64,000 nucleotides of DNA from Streptomyces sp. SM11 (GTDB taxonomy: Bacteria > Actinomycetota > Actinomycetes > Streptomycetales > Streptomycetaceae): NCBI RefSeq assembly GCF_002910905.1, contig NZ_NEUE01000293.1, forward strand, positions 1 through 64,000, given 5' to 3'. Below are positions 47,849-56,490 of the stretch, piece after piece. Numbering within the stretch: the first letter of the stretch is position 1; each line of letters starts with the position of its first letter. Made by a program: the position numbers and the translations under genes. The notes under the pieces were generated by a model. The model had not been told where the DNA came from and made no database searches. It was given only the letters and a program-made list of their open reading frames with translations.

Positions 47849-48677
47849 CACCGCCGTTCGGCACAGGACCCCGGCCCGGCAGACCGGCGGGGCCGCGAAG
47901 CGCCCGGGCTCCGGGCCCGGTCCGCTCACCCACACCACGGTCATGGCCGTCCGGGCCCTGCGCATCAGCAGCCGCAACACCGACGCGCTGATCACGTCCC
48001 TGGCCCTGCCGATCATGCTGATGCTGATCTTCGTCTACTTCTTCGGCGGCGCGATCGACACCGGGACGGACTACGACTCGTACGTCATGTACGTCGTCCC
48101 GGGCGTGCTGCTCCTGTCCGCCGGGTTCGGCGCCGCGACCACCGCCACCGCCGTCAGCGAGGACATGAAGGGCGGCATCATCGACCGCTTCCGCTCCCTG
48201 GACGTGGGCGGTACGCCGGTGCTCGCCGGACATGTGGCGGCCAGCACCGTCCGCAATCTCTGCGCCACCGCCCTGGTCTTCGGCGTCGCGCTGCTGATCG
48301 GTTTCCGCCCCGCCGCCACCTGGAGCGGCTGGCTCCTGGTGGCTGTCGTGCTGGTGGCCTACATCGTGGCCCTGTCCTGGATCTCGGCGGCGATCGGCCT
48401 GCTGGCCCGGACTCCGGAGGCGGCGAGCGGCTTCACGTTCTTCATGTCGTTCCTGCCCTACCCGAGCAGCGCGTTCGTCCCGACCGAGAAGATGCCGGAC
48501 TGGCTGCACGGCTTCACCGACCACCAGCCGATCACCCCGGCCATCGAGTCCCTGCGCGGGCTGCTGCTCGGCCAGGAGGTGGGCAACACCCCCTGGACCG
48601 CGCTCGCCTGGGCCGCCGGGCTGCTCGCCGTGGCGATCGCCACCTCGGGGACGCTGTTCCGGATCCGGACACGCTGA
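47841..48677 (+). CDS. ABC-2 type permease (DrrB-like), orphaned
   Basis: Membrane half of a drug/daunorubicin-type exporter, 278 residues. After a Pro/Gly-rich cytosolic N-terminus come six membrane segments (ITSLALPIMLMLIFVYFFGG; YVMYVVPGVLLLSAGFGAATTATAVSEDMKGGIIDRFRSLDV, which contains the family motif; WLLVAVVLVAYIVALSWISAAIGLLA; and others). The gene is intact but its ATPase partner upstream is reduced to a fragment, so it cannot function unless another ATPase serves it. Confidence 0.9.
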   Translation: MSDTAVRHRTPARQTGGAAKRPGSGPGPLTHTTVMAVRALRISSRNTDALITSLALPIMLMLIFVYFFGGAIDTGTDYDSYVMYVVPGVLLLSAGFGAATTATAVSEDMKGGIIDRFRSLDVGGTPVLAGHVAASTVRNLCATALVFGVALLIGFRPAATWSGWLLVAVVLVAYIVALSWISAAIGLLARTPEAASGFTFFMSFLPYPSSAFVPTEKMPDWLHGFTDHQPITPAIESLRGLLLGQEVGNTPWTALAWAAGLLAVAIATSGTLFRIRTR

Positions 48678-48701
48678 CCCGAACCCACCGGCGGGCGGGA
48701 C

Positions 48702-49952
48702 TCAGAACACGTCCGGGCACCAGGGCCGCCGCCCCGTACGGAACACGGCATCCGCCGTCGTCGCCGCGCCCGCCTGCGACTCCTCGGCCCGGCCCAGGTC
48801 CACCAGCCGCCGCACGGACTCGTCGCCCAGGTACAGCGTGGACAACTCCGCCACGCCCAGAGTCAGATCGGCGCTCCGGGTGGTCGGGGTGCAGCGCGCG
48901 CCGGAGGGCGAGGCGTCCAGCAGGAAGCGGCCGCCGGCCAGGCACGCTTCGTCCCGGACGTCCAGGACGAGCGACGCCTCGGTGCCGTAGCTCCGGGCCT
49001 CCAGGGCGCGCGGCACGTCCAGCATCCGCAGCCACAGCCAGTCCATGTTCGTGACCGGCCGGGCCGCGCGCGGGTCGGGGAGCAGCAGCGGGAGCAGGTC
49101 ATCGGGGGCCCGGTTGCCGGAGCGGACGGTGGTGATCCAGTCGATCGAGCAGACGTAGTGCCACAGGGCCCGCTCGGCCGCCGGGTTCAGCGCGATCATG
49201 TCCCGTACGGAGGCGGTGTTCAGTGGCTGCCCCCCGTCGCCCCACTTGCCGTCCGCGCCGTACACCATCAGGCCGTCGACCTTGCCGTCGGCGGCACGGT
49301 GCACCACGTAGAAGGGCTCGGTCCACTTCTCGTGGTCCGGGCGGGGCGCGGCCCCCGTGCGCTGCCGCCACCAGCGCTCGCCGCGGTTGACGACGCCGGG
49401 CTGCCGGGCCGCCAGCGCTCCATGCACCTCGGGGCCGATCTTGCGGACGTCGGCACCGTCCACCATCTCGACGCGGCCGCCGCCCGCCGGCTGCCCGGAG
49501 CGGCGCGGGTCGAGGCCCGCCCGGTGCACGGAGACCTCCCACTCGGCGTTCCAGGCGGCGGGGCCGAAGCCGTACCGCCCGTAGATCGGATACTCGGCGG
49601 CGATCAGCGAGGCGACCGGCTCGCCGCGCTCCTTGGCCGCCGCCAGGTCCGTCGCCATCATCCGGCTGAGCAGTCCGCGCCGGCGGTGTGTGGCCGTCAC
49701 CGTCACCCCGCTGATCGCGTCGGCCCGCACGGTGGCCCCGCCGACCACGGTCAGCTCCTGGGCGAACGAGCGGAACGTCGCCACGCAGCGCCCGGCCTCG
49801 AAGGCGCCCTGCACACGGGAGAGATCGGCGTCGGCGAAACGGTCCGCGACGAGCTCCTCGCTCGGGGTGCCGGCCTCGAAGAAACCGGTCCCCACCGCCC
49901 TCATCCAGTCGGCGGTCTCGGACGCGGTGACGGTGCGGACATCAAGGCTCAT
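48702..49952 (-). CDS. Eis-like N-acetyltransferase
   Basis: A 416-residue enhanced-intracellular-survival (Eis) type acetyltransferase, which in mycobacteria acetylates aminoglycosides and proteins at several positions. Two fused GNAT domains: the first with ISGVTVTATHRRRGLLSRMMATDLAAAKERGEPVASLIAAEYPIYGRYGFG (acetyl-CoA loop and Y-P-I-Y-G-R-F/Y-G-F motif), the second degenerate, followed by an SCP2-like C-terminal domain (ARCTPTTRSADLTLGVAELSTLYLG). The C-terminal carboxylate F ends the protein, as in Eis, where it takes part in catalysis. It lies just downstream of the asparaginase gene. Confidence 0.92.
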   Translation of the reverse strand: MSLDVRTVTASETADWMRAVGTGFFEAGTPSEELVADRFADADLSRVQGAFEAGRCVATFRSFAQELTVVGGATVRADAISGVTVTATHRRRGLLSRMMATDLAAAKERGEPVASLIAAEYPIYGRYGFGPAAWNAEWEVSVHRAGLDPRRSGQPAGGGRVEMVDGADVRKIGPEVHGALAARQPGVVNRGERWWRQRTGAAPRPDHEKWTEPFYVVHRAADGKVDGLMVYGADGKWGDGGQPLNTASVRDMIALNPAAERALWHYVCSIDWITTVRSGNRAPDDLLPLLLPDPRAARPVTNMDWLWLRMLDVPRALEARSYGTEASLVLDVRDEACLAGGRFLLDASPSGARCTPTTRSADLTLGVAELSTLYLGDESVRRLVDLGRAEESQAGAATTADAVFRTGRRPWCPDVF

Positions 49953-49976
49953 TCCTCCACGCTACGCACGCACGCC

Positions 49977-50972
49977 TCAGAATGTCGCGCGAATTTCCCC
50001 GACCTCCGCCGCCCCGCCGAGCAGCGGCGAGCGTCCGACCCGGGCGACCACCGGGGCGTCCACGCCCAGCGTCTCCAGGGCGCGGGCCAGCACCGGGCCG
50101 AGCGCCCGGACCGCCCCGTCGTCGATCTTGAAGGCGAGGGCCCGGCCGTCGGCCAGGGCCACCGCTTGGACCGCCTCGGCACCCATCTTGGAGAGCGTCC
50201 CCGGTACCTCGCGCATCAGCCAGGTGTCCGGACGCCGGGTGCCCGCGACGTACTCCGGGTGGGCGCGCATGGCGTCCGCGACCCGGCGCTCGGCGCTCCC
50301 GGGCTCCGCCAGCACGAAGGACCGGAAGGCGCGGGCCAGGCCCGTCAGCCCGATCGCCATCAGCGGGGCCCCGCAGCCGTCCGTGCCGAGCGCCGCGACG
50401 GGCTCGCCCGCCGCCTCGGCGACGACCTGGCCCACGAGCTGCTGGAGCGGGTGGGCGGGGTCGAGGTAGGTCGCGGTGTCCCAGCCGTTGCGGACGCAGA
50501 CGGCGAGCATGGCCGCGTGCTTGCCGGAGCAGTTCATCGTGATCCGCTCGCGTACGTTCCCGGCGGCGAGGTAGGCCTCCGCCTCCACCGCGTCCAGCGG
50601 CAGGTCCGGCGGGGTCTGGAGGTCGGCGGTGCTCAGTCCGTGCTCGGCGAGCATCTTCCGCACGAGGCCGAGGTGGAAGGGCTCCCCGGAGTGGCTCGCG
50701 GCGGCCAGTGCCAGCCGTTCGCCCGAGAGGTCGAGGCCGGCCCGGAGGATCGCGGCGGCCTGCATCGGCTTGTTGGAGGACCGGGGGAAGACCGGCGCCG
50801 CCGGATCGCCGATCGCCCGCTGCACGCTGCCGTCGGCGGCCAGCAGGACCAGCGATCCCCGGTGGTGTCCCTCCGTGAACCCGGAACGCACGACCTCGGC
50901 CAGGACGGGCGGGGCGGGGGCCGGGGCGGAGGATGCGGGGGATATGGCGGACGGGGCGTCGATGGACGTCAT
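49977..50972 (-). CDS. Asparaginase II family protein
   Basis: A 331-residue protein of the asparaginase II (thermolabile, Rhizobium-type) family, distinct from bacterial type I/II enzymes; it would hydrolyse L-asparagine. Family features: VVRSGFTEGHHRGSLVLLAADGSV, PRSSNKPMQAAAIL (catalytic Ser/Lys), AASHSGEPFHL (Ser/His), NCSGKHAAMLAVC (Cys, Lys) and DGCGAPLMAIGLTGLARAF (Cys). ATG gives MTSIDAPSAI, with an Ala/Pro-rich stretch before the domain. It is 49 bases after rsiG in the same direction. Confidence 0.9.
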   Translation of the reverse strand: MTSIDAPSAISPASSAPAPAPPVLAEVVRSGFTEGHHRGSLVLLAADGSVQRAIGDPAAPVFPRSSNKPMQAAAILRAGLDLSGERLALAAASHSGEPFHLGLVRKMLAEHGLSTADLQTPPDLPLDAVEAEAYLAAGNVRERITMNCSGKHAAMLAVCVRNGWDTATYLDPAHPLQQLVGQVVAEAAGEPVAALGTDGCGAPLMAIGLTGLARAFRSFVLAEPGSAERRVADAMRAHPEYVAGTRRPDTWLMREVPGTLSKMGAEAVQAVALADGRALAFKIDDGAVRALGPVLARALETLGVDAPVVARVGRSPLLGGAAEVGEIRATF

Positions 50973-51021
50973 GGTGGCCTTCCGGGGACGGGGTGCGGGA
51001 CCCGCGCCCGGAAGGATCGCT

Positions 51022-51729
51022 TCAGGCGAGCAGGTCGTCCACTTGTGCTTCCCCGTCACGGTACCTGCGGGCGATCTCCGCGCTGCAATCGTCGGCGGTG
51101 CGCTGGAGCTCGTGACGGCGACGTGAGACCTGCTGTTCGTAGCGGACGAGCCGCCCCATCGCCGTGTGCAGTTCCTCGTCCGTCCGGGCGTCCAGATCGG
51201 ACAGTTCGACCTCGGCGAGGGTCTCGGCGGCGAGCTGCCGGAACTCGTCGCCGCGCGGTGTCCTCAGCGTGACGTGCCGGGCGGAGGAGCGGTGCCGGGA
51301 CGGGGTGTCGGCCAGGATCTCCGAGAGCCGGTCGACCACCGCCGCGTCCTCCACGGGCCCCGCCTCCGGATCCCGGCGGCGGGCCAGTTCGGCTCGGAGG
51401 ATGTCGATCCGTCCCTGCACCAGCCGGCGTACGTAGCCGATATCGGCCTCGTCGCGCTGGGCGTCCCGGCGCAGCGTCCGCAGCTCCGGCAGCCGCAGCC
51501 CGCCGAAGCCCGCGTCCCCGCCGGCCTGCTCGGGCACGGTGGCGGGCCCGGGCACGGGGCCGGACACGGGGCCGGACACGGGGCCGGACACGGGACCCTG
51601 AGCTGGCGGCGGCAGGGGTACGGGACTCTCCCCTGGCAGACTGCGCTGTACGGGTGACCGCAGGATGCTGGTGCGGTGACGTGCGCCCGGTACGGCACCG
51701 GGAGATTGTCCGGCTCCATATGTACTCAT
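51022..51729 (-). CDS. rsiG: RsiG, c-di-GMP-dependent anti-sigma factor for WhiG
   Basis: Binds cyclic di-GMP and holds the sporulation sigma factor WhiG inactive. The known signature E-x3-S-x2-R-x3-Q-x3-D occurs in full in the second long helix (EQQVSRRRHELQRTAD); the first helix has the same pattern with Gly in place of Ser (EADIGYVRRLVQGRID). Both helices form the coiled coil that clamps two intercalated c-di-GMP dimers. The N-terminal ~75 residues are Pro-rich and variable, with tandem G-P-V-S repeats. ATG at 51729. About 235 residues. Divergent from dtd. Confidence 0.88.
   Translation of the reverse strand: MSTYGAGQSPGAVPGARHRTSILRSPVQRSLPGESPVPLPPPAQGPVSGPVSGPVSGPVPGPATVPEQAGGDAGFGGLRLPELRTLRRDAQRDEADIGYVRRLVQGRIDILRAELARRRDPEAGPVEDAAVVDRLSEILADTPSRHRSSARHVTLRTPRGDEFRQLAAETLAEVELSDLDARTDEELHTAMGRLVRYEQQVSRRRHELQRTADDCSAEIARRYRDGEAQVDDLLA
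51556..51591. repeat. 12-bp tandem repeat (3 copies) in rsiG
   Basis: GGGGCCGGACAC occurs three times consecutively and encodes repeated G-P-V-S units of the RsiG N-terminal tail. The period is a multiple of three, so copy-number change would not shift the frame. Confidence 0.85.
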
Positions 51730-51844
51730 GCTGTTCCGTCCCCTCGACCGGTGCGTCGGCACACCGACATCGTGCATCGTGCCACTCCGCACCGTGCCGA
51801 TGCAGGTGCTCTGTACCCGTTCAGCCCAAGATAGGTTGGTCTGT

Positions 51845-52294
51845 ATGCGTGCAGTGGTACAGAGAGTGGACGGCGCGACCGTCTCCGTCGCCGGTGCGAC
51901 GGACGACCCCTCGACCCCCGGGATCGTCGGGGAGATCGTCGGTGAGGGCCTGTGTGTGCTGGTGGGGGTCACCCATGACGACACCCCGGAGAAGGCGGCG
52001 CAGCTTGCCCGCAAGCTCTGGTCGGTGCGCATCCTGGAGGGCGAGAAGTCCTGTTCGGATGTGAATGCGCCCCTCCTGGTGATTTCTCAGTTCACTCTCT
52101 ACGGGGACGCCCGCAAGGGTCGGCGGCCCACCTGGAACGCCGCGGCGCCGGGCGAGGTCGCCGAGCCGCTGGTGGACGAGGTCGTGGCGCGGCTGCGGGC
52201 GCTGGGGGCGCAGGTGGAGACGGGCCGGTTCGGAGCGGACATGCGGGTCTCGCTCACGAATCACGGCCCGTTCACAGTGATCATCGAGGTGTAG
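51845..52294 (+). CDS. dtd: D-aminoacyl-tRNA deacylase
   Basis: Removes D-amino acids (D-Tyr and others) from mischarged tRNA, acting as a dimer. MRAVVQRVDGATVSV is the family N-terminus; SQFTLYGDARKGRRPTWNAAAPGEVAEPLVDEV contains the S-Q-F-T-L and G-R-R-P motifs; the C-terminus VSLTNHGPFTVIIEV carries the N-x-G-P(V/F)T sequence with the cross-subunit Gly-cisPro-type site. 149 residues, of normal length. ATG follows a weak AGATAGG. Convergent with ygfZ. Confidence 0.96.
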   Translation: MRAVVQRVDGATVSVAGATDDPSTPGIVGEIVGEGLCVLVGVTHDDTPEKAAQLARKLWSVRILEGEKSCSDVNAPLLVISQFTLYGDARKGRRPTWNAAAPGEVAEPLVDEVVARLRALGAQVETGRFGADMRVSLTNHGPFTVIIEV

Positions 52295-52318
52295 CCGTAC
52301 GCGGACGGGGGCGGCCCG

Positions 52319-53284
52319 CTACGGCTCGACGACCGTCTCCTGGGCGGCCGCCGTGTCCCCGGCGAGCAACTCCGCGTCGACGGCCACGTTCCGCTTGACC
52401 AGGGCCAGGGCGATCGGACCCAGCTCGTGGTGGCGGGCCGAGGTGGTGATGAAGCCGAGCTGGCGGCCCTCCTGGCCGTCGGCGGCCAGCCGCACCGGCG
52501 TCCCGTGTCCGGGCAGATGCACCTCGCTGCCGTCAAGGTGCAGGAAGACGAGCCGGCGCGGCGGCTTCCCCAGGTTGTGGACGCGGGCCACGGTCTCCTG
52601 ACCCCGGTAGCAGCCCTTCTGGAGGTGGACGGCGCTGCCGATCCAGCCCAGCTCGTGCGGGATGGTGCGGTGGTCGGTCTCGAAGCCGACGCGCGGCCGG
52701 TGCCCCTCGACGCGCAGCGCCTCGTACGCCAGGATCCCGGCGACGGGGCCGCCCGCGGCGGCGAACGCCTCCAGGTCCGGGCGCGGCAGGAACAGGTCCC
52801 GGCCCTGCGGGGTCTCCCGTACGGCCACTCCGTCCGGGACCTCCGCGATGGAGCCGGCGGGGAGGTGGACGACCGCGATGTCCCCGGTGCGGTCGGCGAC
52901 CTCGACCCGGTAGAAGAACTTCATCGACTCCAGGTAGGCGATCAGGTCGTCCTGGGTGTCCGGTTCGACGTGCATCCACACCGTCGTACCGTCGTCCACC
53001 AGGTACATCGCGTGCTCGATGTGCCCGTTGGCGGTGAGGATGAGCGCCTCGGTGGCCTGGTGCGGGGCGAGGTCGCTGACGTGTTGGGTGAGCAGCAGGT
53101 GCAGCCAGGCCAGCCGGTCGCCGCCGGTGACGGTGACGACGCCCCGGTGGGAGAGGTCGACGAAGCCGTTGCCGTCGGCGAGGGCGCGTTGCTCGCGGAA
53201 CAGGTCGCCGTAATGCGCGGCGACACCTTCGTCGCGGCCTTCGGCAGGAACGGCGCCGGGCAGGGACAGCAGGGGGCTCTTCAT
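52319..53284 (-). CDS. ygfZ: Folate-binding protein YgfZ
   Basis: Folate-dependent repair/assembly factor for iron-sulphur enzymes, related to glycine-cleavage T-protein. N-terminal part FVDLSHRGVVTVTGGDRLAWLHLLLTQHVSDL; the diagnostic motif LQKGCYRGQETVARVHNLGKPPRRLVFL has the conserved Cys (K-G-C-Y-x-G-Q-E). 321 residues. ATG at 53284 is nine bases beyond the nur stop, so both are one transcript. It ends close to the convergent dtd. Confidence 0.93.
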   Translation of the reverse strand: MKSPLLSLPGAVPAEGRDEGVAAHYGDLFREQRALADGNGFVDLSHRGVVTVTGGDRLAWLHLLLTQHVSDLAPHQATEALILTANGHIEHAMYLVDDGTTVWMHVEPDTQDDLIAYLESMKFFYRVEVADRTGDIAVVHLPAGSIAEVPDGVAVRETPQGRDLFLPRPDLEAFAAAGGPVAGILAYEALRVEGHRPRVGFETDHRTIPHELGWIGSAVHLQKGCYRGQETVARVHNLGKPPRRLVFLHLDGSEVHLPGHGTPVRLAADGQEGRQLGFITTSARHHELGPIALALVKRNVAVDAELLAGDTAAAQETVVEP

Positions 53285-53293
53285 GCGCCCAGC

Positions 53294-53818
53294 CTACGAC
53301 TTGGCGGACGCGTCCTTCGCTGGCGTGTTCGTACCGGAGCCGACGGCGCCGCCCCCGGTCCCGTCGGCGGCCCCGTCCACAGCCGCCTTCGCAGCAGCTT
53401 CCGTGGCTGTGCAGCCCGCGCACCGGCCGAAGATCGCGAAGTGCTTCATGTCCGTCTCGAAGCCGAAATCGGCGCGCAGCTTCGCGGTGAACTCGGTGAC
53501 GACGGACAGATCCGCCTCGATGACGTCCGCACAGTCCCGGCAGACGAGATGGATGTGGTGGTGCCGGTCGGCCAGGTGGTACGACGGGGCGCCGTGCCCC
53601 AGATGGGCGTGGCTGACCAGACCGAGCTCCTCCAAGAGCTCCAGGGTCCGGTACACCGTGGAGATGTTCACGCCGGACGCGGTCCTGCGCACCTCGCACA
53701 GGATGTCGTCCGGCGTCCCGTGCTCCAGGGCGTCGACCGCCTCAAGGACGAGCTGACGCTGGGGCGTCAGCCGGTAACCGCGCTGCCGAAGATCGGTCTT
53801 CCAGTCGGTGCTCACCAC
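53294..53818 (-). CDS. nur: Nickel-responsive Fur-family regulator Nur
   Basis: Represses nickel uptake and, in S. coelicolor, switches between iron and nickel superoxide dismutases. MVSTDWKTDLRQRGYRLTPQRQLVLEAVDALEHG closely matches S. coelicolor Nur as I recall it. All metal ligands are present with that numbering: His33, His86, His88 and His90 (Ni site, in RHHHIHLVC), His70, His72 and His126 (M site). Winged helix in residues 10-80. Two consecutive GTG codons open the gene; the first gives MVST. The C-terminal ~30 residues are a Gly/Ala-rich tail, longer than in S. coelicolor. About 174 residues. Confidence 0.93.
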   Translation of the reverse strand: MVSTDWKTDLRQRGYRLTPQRQLVLEAVDALEHGTPDDILCEVRRTASGVNISTVYRTLELLEELGLVSHAHLGHGAPSYHLADRHHHIHLVCRDCADVIEADLSVVTEFTAKLRADFGFETDMKHFAIFGRCAGCTATEAAAKAAVDGAADGTGGGAVGSGTNTPAKDASAKS

Positions 53819-53876
53819 AGGCCCAGTGTAGAGCGGGGTGAGCACCTGCCAGCAGTGCTCGTCCGGGACGGGCTCC

Positions 53877-54449
53877 TTACTTGAAGAACGCGATGCCGTC
53901 GTCCGGCATGTCATCGAGGTTCCGCGCCATCTCGGCGACCTCTTCCGGGGTGACGACCTTCTTCAGGTGTGCCGACATGTACGGGCGCAGCTTGACCTCG
54001 GGCGTGGCCTTCTCGCCGACCCACATGAGGTCGCTCTTGACGTACCCGTAGAGCCGCTTGCCGCCGCTGTACGGGCCGGAGGCCGCCGTGCGGGCCACCG
54101 CGTCGGTGACCAGGTCGATCTGCGGCTTCTGGTCGGCCAGCTCGCCGTACCAGATCTCGATGACGCCCTGGTCGCGGGCCATGACGACCTCGACCTTGCG
54201 GTCCTTGTCGATGCGCCAGTAGCCGGTCTCCGTCTCCAGCGGCCGGACCTGCTTGCCCTCCTCGTCCAGGACCCAGGTGCGGGAGACGTACTCCAGGAAG
54301 TCACGGCCGTCGTGGCTGAAGGTGACTTCCTGGCCGAAGTTGCACTTCTCGGCGCCGGGGAAGTCGGACACGCCCGCGCCCGCCCAGTTGCCGAGGAGGA
54401 AGGCCAGCGGGACGAGGTCCGGGTGGAGGTCGGACGGAATCTCGATCAT
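53877..54449 (-). CDS. Nitrobindin-like (FABP family) heme protein
   Basis: A 190-residue beta-barrel protein of the THAP4/nitrobindin family (UPF0678). The motif LLGNWAGAGVSDFP (G-x-W-x-G-x-G) and a later HLKKVVTPEEVAEMARNLD with the proximal His are present; family members bind ferric heme and isomerise peroxynitrite. N-terminus MIEIPSDLHPDLVPLAFLLGNW. It lies 58 bases before nur in the same direction, so a common transcript with nur and ygfZ is possible. Confidence 0.87.
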   Translation of the reverse strand: MIEIPSDLHPDLVPLAFLLGNWAGAGVSDFPGAEKCNFGQEVTFSHDGRDFLEYVSRTWVLDEEGKQVRPLETETGYWRIDKDRKVEVVMARDQGVIEIWYGELADQKPQIDLVTDAVARTAASGPYSGGKRLYGYVKSDLMWVGEKATPEVKLRPYMSAHLKKVVTPEEVAEMARNLDDMPDDGIAFFK

Positions 54450-54525
54450 GAACGGCTCAGACGATCTGTGAGGGAGGGGCGGAACGGTCCGGTGCGGACC
54501 GGGTGCGGGCCGGGTACGACGAGGG

Positions 54526-54627
54526 TCAGCGCTGGCCCTGGTACAGCTTCTTCACGGTGAGCGCGGCGAAGGCGGTGACGCCCACGCAGACCAGGATCAG
54601 CAGGGCGGAGAAGAATGCCTCAAGCAC
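54526..54627 (-). CDS. 33-residue membrane peptide
   Basis: A very short gene missed by normal cut-offs. It encodes a single hydrophobic helix (MLEAFFSALLILVCVGVTAF) followed by a basic end K-K-L-Y-Q-G-Q-R. GTG start with CACGAGGAGCCCCC upstream supports translation. It ends 77 bases before the nitrobindin-like gene in the same direction. I recall similar tiny membrane proteins at this spot in other Streptomyces, but function is unknown. Confidence 0.7.
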   Translation of the reverse strand: MLEAFFSALLILVCVGVTAFAALTVKKLYQGQR

Positions 54628-54742
54628 AGGGGGCTCCTCGTGACGAGCGGGTGGCGGCAGTAGCAGGGCCGGGCCCCCAGCCTAATGGGTGGGGGCCCGG
54701 CCCTCTCGTCCAGGTGTCGGCCGCGGGCCGCTGCCGCGGGTC

Positions 54743-55633
54743 TCAGACGAGCAGCTGGTGCTGCAGGATCAGCGTCTGATGGAAGGGGATGCGGGCCGTC
54801 TCCCGCTTCCCGGCGCGCTCGTGCACGACGAGGGCGATCGTGTCCCCCGCCAGGGTGTACGCCTGCCGGACGTGCTCGGCTCCGAAGGGCGCCTGCTCGG
54901 CGAAGACGTACGAGGAGAGGTTCTCGATGTTGTTGTCCGAGCCCCAGCCGTCGTCGAACTCCATGGTGTCCGTACGGTCCAGCGGCGTACCGGCCGAAGC
55001 ACCCACGTTCAGGTCGTCGAGCACGCGGCTCGCGAACGCCGTCGAGTTGAACCGCACCAGGTAGATCCGGGACGTCGTGCCGTCCGGCATGGTCCAGCCG
55101 CGGGCCGCGATGTGACGCGGAGCGGCGTCCTTCAGGAGCTGGGACACCGACTTCCGGTCCTGCGGCCGGTAGGCGTCGAGATACGTCTCCGTGGAGATCC
55201 AGCCGCCGGTCAGCTTCTTGTCCGGCACCGCTCCGGCAGGGGCTGGCAGCAGCAGGTCGCGCAGGTCGGCGTGGTGGATCTCGGCCGGGTTGCCGGCCGA
55301 GAACGGCCGGGGCGAACCGGCCGGGAGCGGGGGCAGCGTCAGCTCCGGGTAGTCCCAGCGGCCGTCGCCCTCGGTGGCGAGCCCGGGGACGTCGGTCCGC
55401 TCCAGGGAGGCGATCCCGAAGGCGGTACCGGTGCCCAGCACCCCGAACGCCAGCGCGGCGGCCGTCCACCGCGCCACGGCGCGCAGGACCCGCCGGGGCG
55501 GCTTCGGCGACGCGTCGGCCGCACCGGGCGGCACGGGCGGGGCCGCGGGCGTGGTGTCGGACGTGGCCTCGGGCGCGGCCTCGGGCATGGCAGGAGTCGC
55601 CACCGCCTCGGGGTTCGCCGTCTGCTCGCTCAT
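54743..55633 (-). CDS. Membrane-anchored protein, paralogue 1 of 3
   Basis: A 296-residue protein of unknown function: a Pro/Ala/Thr-rich cytosolic N-terminus, one membrane helix (AVARWTAAALAFGVLGTGTAFGIASL, about 55-80), then an external domain. The external part begins with a block shared with the next two genes, DLRDLLLPAPAGAVPDKKLTG, and contains SRIYLVRFNSTAFASRVLDDL. ATG overlaps the stop of the upstream paralogue (ATGA). The three form one operon from duplication. Confidence 0.75.
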   Translation of the reverse strand: MSEQTANPEAVATPAMPEAAPEATSDTTPAAPPVPPGAADASPKPPRRVLRAVARWTAAALAFGVLGTGTAFGIASLERTDVPGLATEGDGRWDYPELTLPPLPAGSPRPFSAGNPAEIHHADLRDLLLPAPAGAVPDKKLTGGWISTETYLDAYRPQDRKSVSQLLKDAAPRHIAARGWTMPDGTTSRIYLVRFNSTAFASRVLDDLNVGASAGTPLDRTDTMEFDDGWGSDNNIENLSSYVFAEQAPFGAEHVRQAYTLAGDTIALVVHERAGKRETARIPFHQTLILQHQLLV

Positions 55634-56490
55634 ATGTACTCCCCCGGGGACACGATGTGGTCGAGCTGGTCCTTCACCAGGTCCCCGACGTCGGACGGGC
55701 TGAACGGCTTGCTGCCGCTCGCGTTCACGGCGACCGAGGTCTCTCCGTCGTACGCGATGCAGATGACGCCGTCGAGGGTTTCCTTGTCGCCCTTGGGCAG
55801 CCGGTAGCAGGAAACCTTCTTGTGGCCGTCGACCGACGGCCCCTTGCGGAACGCGTCGATGCCGTCCAGCAGCTTCTTGCGGGTCAGATAGGTCTCGCGG
55901 ACCGCTCGCTTGTCCTGCATCTTCACGATCTGGACGTTCACGACGAGGTCATGGGCGTCCGAGACGTACGAGCGCTGCGCGATGCCCCGGACCCGGAGCT
56001 TCTCGACGGACTTGTTCAGCGCGCGGCGGTCCTTCCCGGCCAGGCCGCGCCCCATCTCCTTCATCGCGGCGGTGGCCTTGGCGCCGCTCGTCTCGCTGTC
56101 GTTGCCGAGCTCGCCGATGTCCGGGCCGAGCCGGTAGCCCTCGGGCACCGGGAGCAGGAGCTTGGTCAGCTCGCTGTCGTGGCGGCCCCGGGACGGCTCG
56201 CCCGCCGGATCCTTGCCTGCGGGGGCGCGGTCCTCGTCCCAGACGGTCGTCGTGACCGTCCGGTCGGCGGTGTCCACGGTGTTCTTCGTGTAGGCGGCCG
56301 CGCCGCCCACCGCCCCGAGCACCAGGACGACGGGCAGCACGGTCAGCACCACCCGGCGCCCTCGGCCGGGGGCGGGCGGGGGTACGGGCGCGGCGTCGGG
56401 CTCAGTCGCGGGCACGGGCGCGGCGTCCGGCGCGGGCGACCCGTTCGGCTCGGTCGGCTCGGTCACGGGGCGCGTCTCGTCGTCGTTCAC
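55630..56490 (-). CDS. Membrane-anchored protein, paralogue 2 of 3
   Basis: A 286-residue protein with the same plan: Pro/Glu/Ala-rich N-terminus, one helix (VVLTVLPVVLVLGAVGGAAAYT), and an external domain starting ELTKLLLPVPEGYRLGPDIG. Further blocks: RRALNKSVEKLRVRGIAQRSYV and VSCYRLPKGDKETLDGVICIAYDGETSVAV, where two Cys may form a disulphide. Overlaps both neighbours by four bases. Function unknown. Confidence 0.75.
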   Translation of the reverse strand: MNDDETRPVTEPTEPNGSPAPDAAPVPATEPDAAPVPPPAPGRGRRVVLTVLPVVLVLGAVGGAAAYTKNTVDTADRTVTTTVWDEDRAPAGKDPAGEPSRGRHDSELTKLLLPVPEGYRLGPDIGELGNDSETSGAKATAAMKEMGRGLAGKDRRALNKSVEKLRVRGIAQRSYVSDAHDLVVNVQIVKMQDKRAVRETYLTRKKLLDGIDAFRKGPSVDGHKKVSCYRLPKGDKETLDGVICIAYDGETSVAVNASGSKPFSPSDVGDLVKDQLDHIVSPGEYI

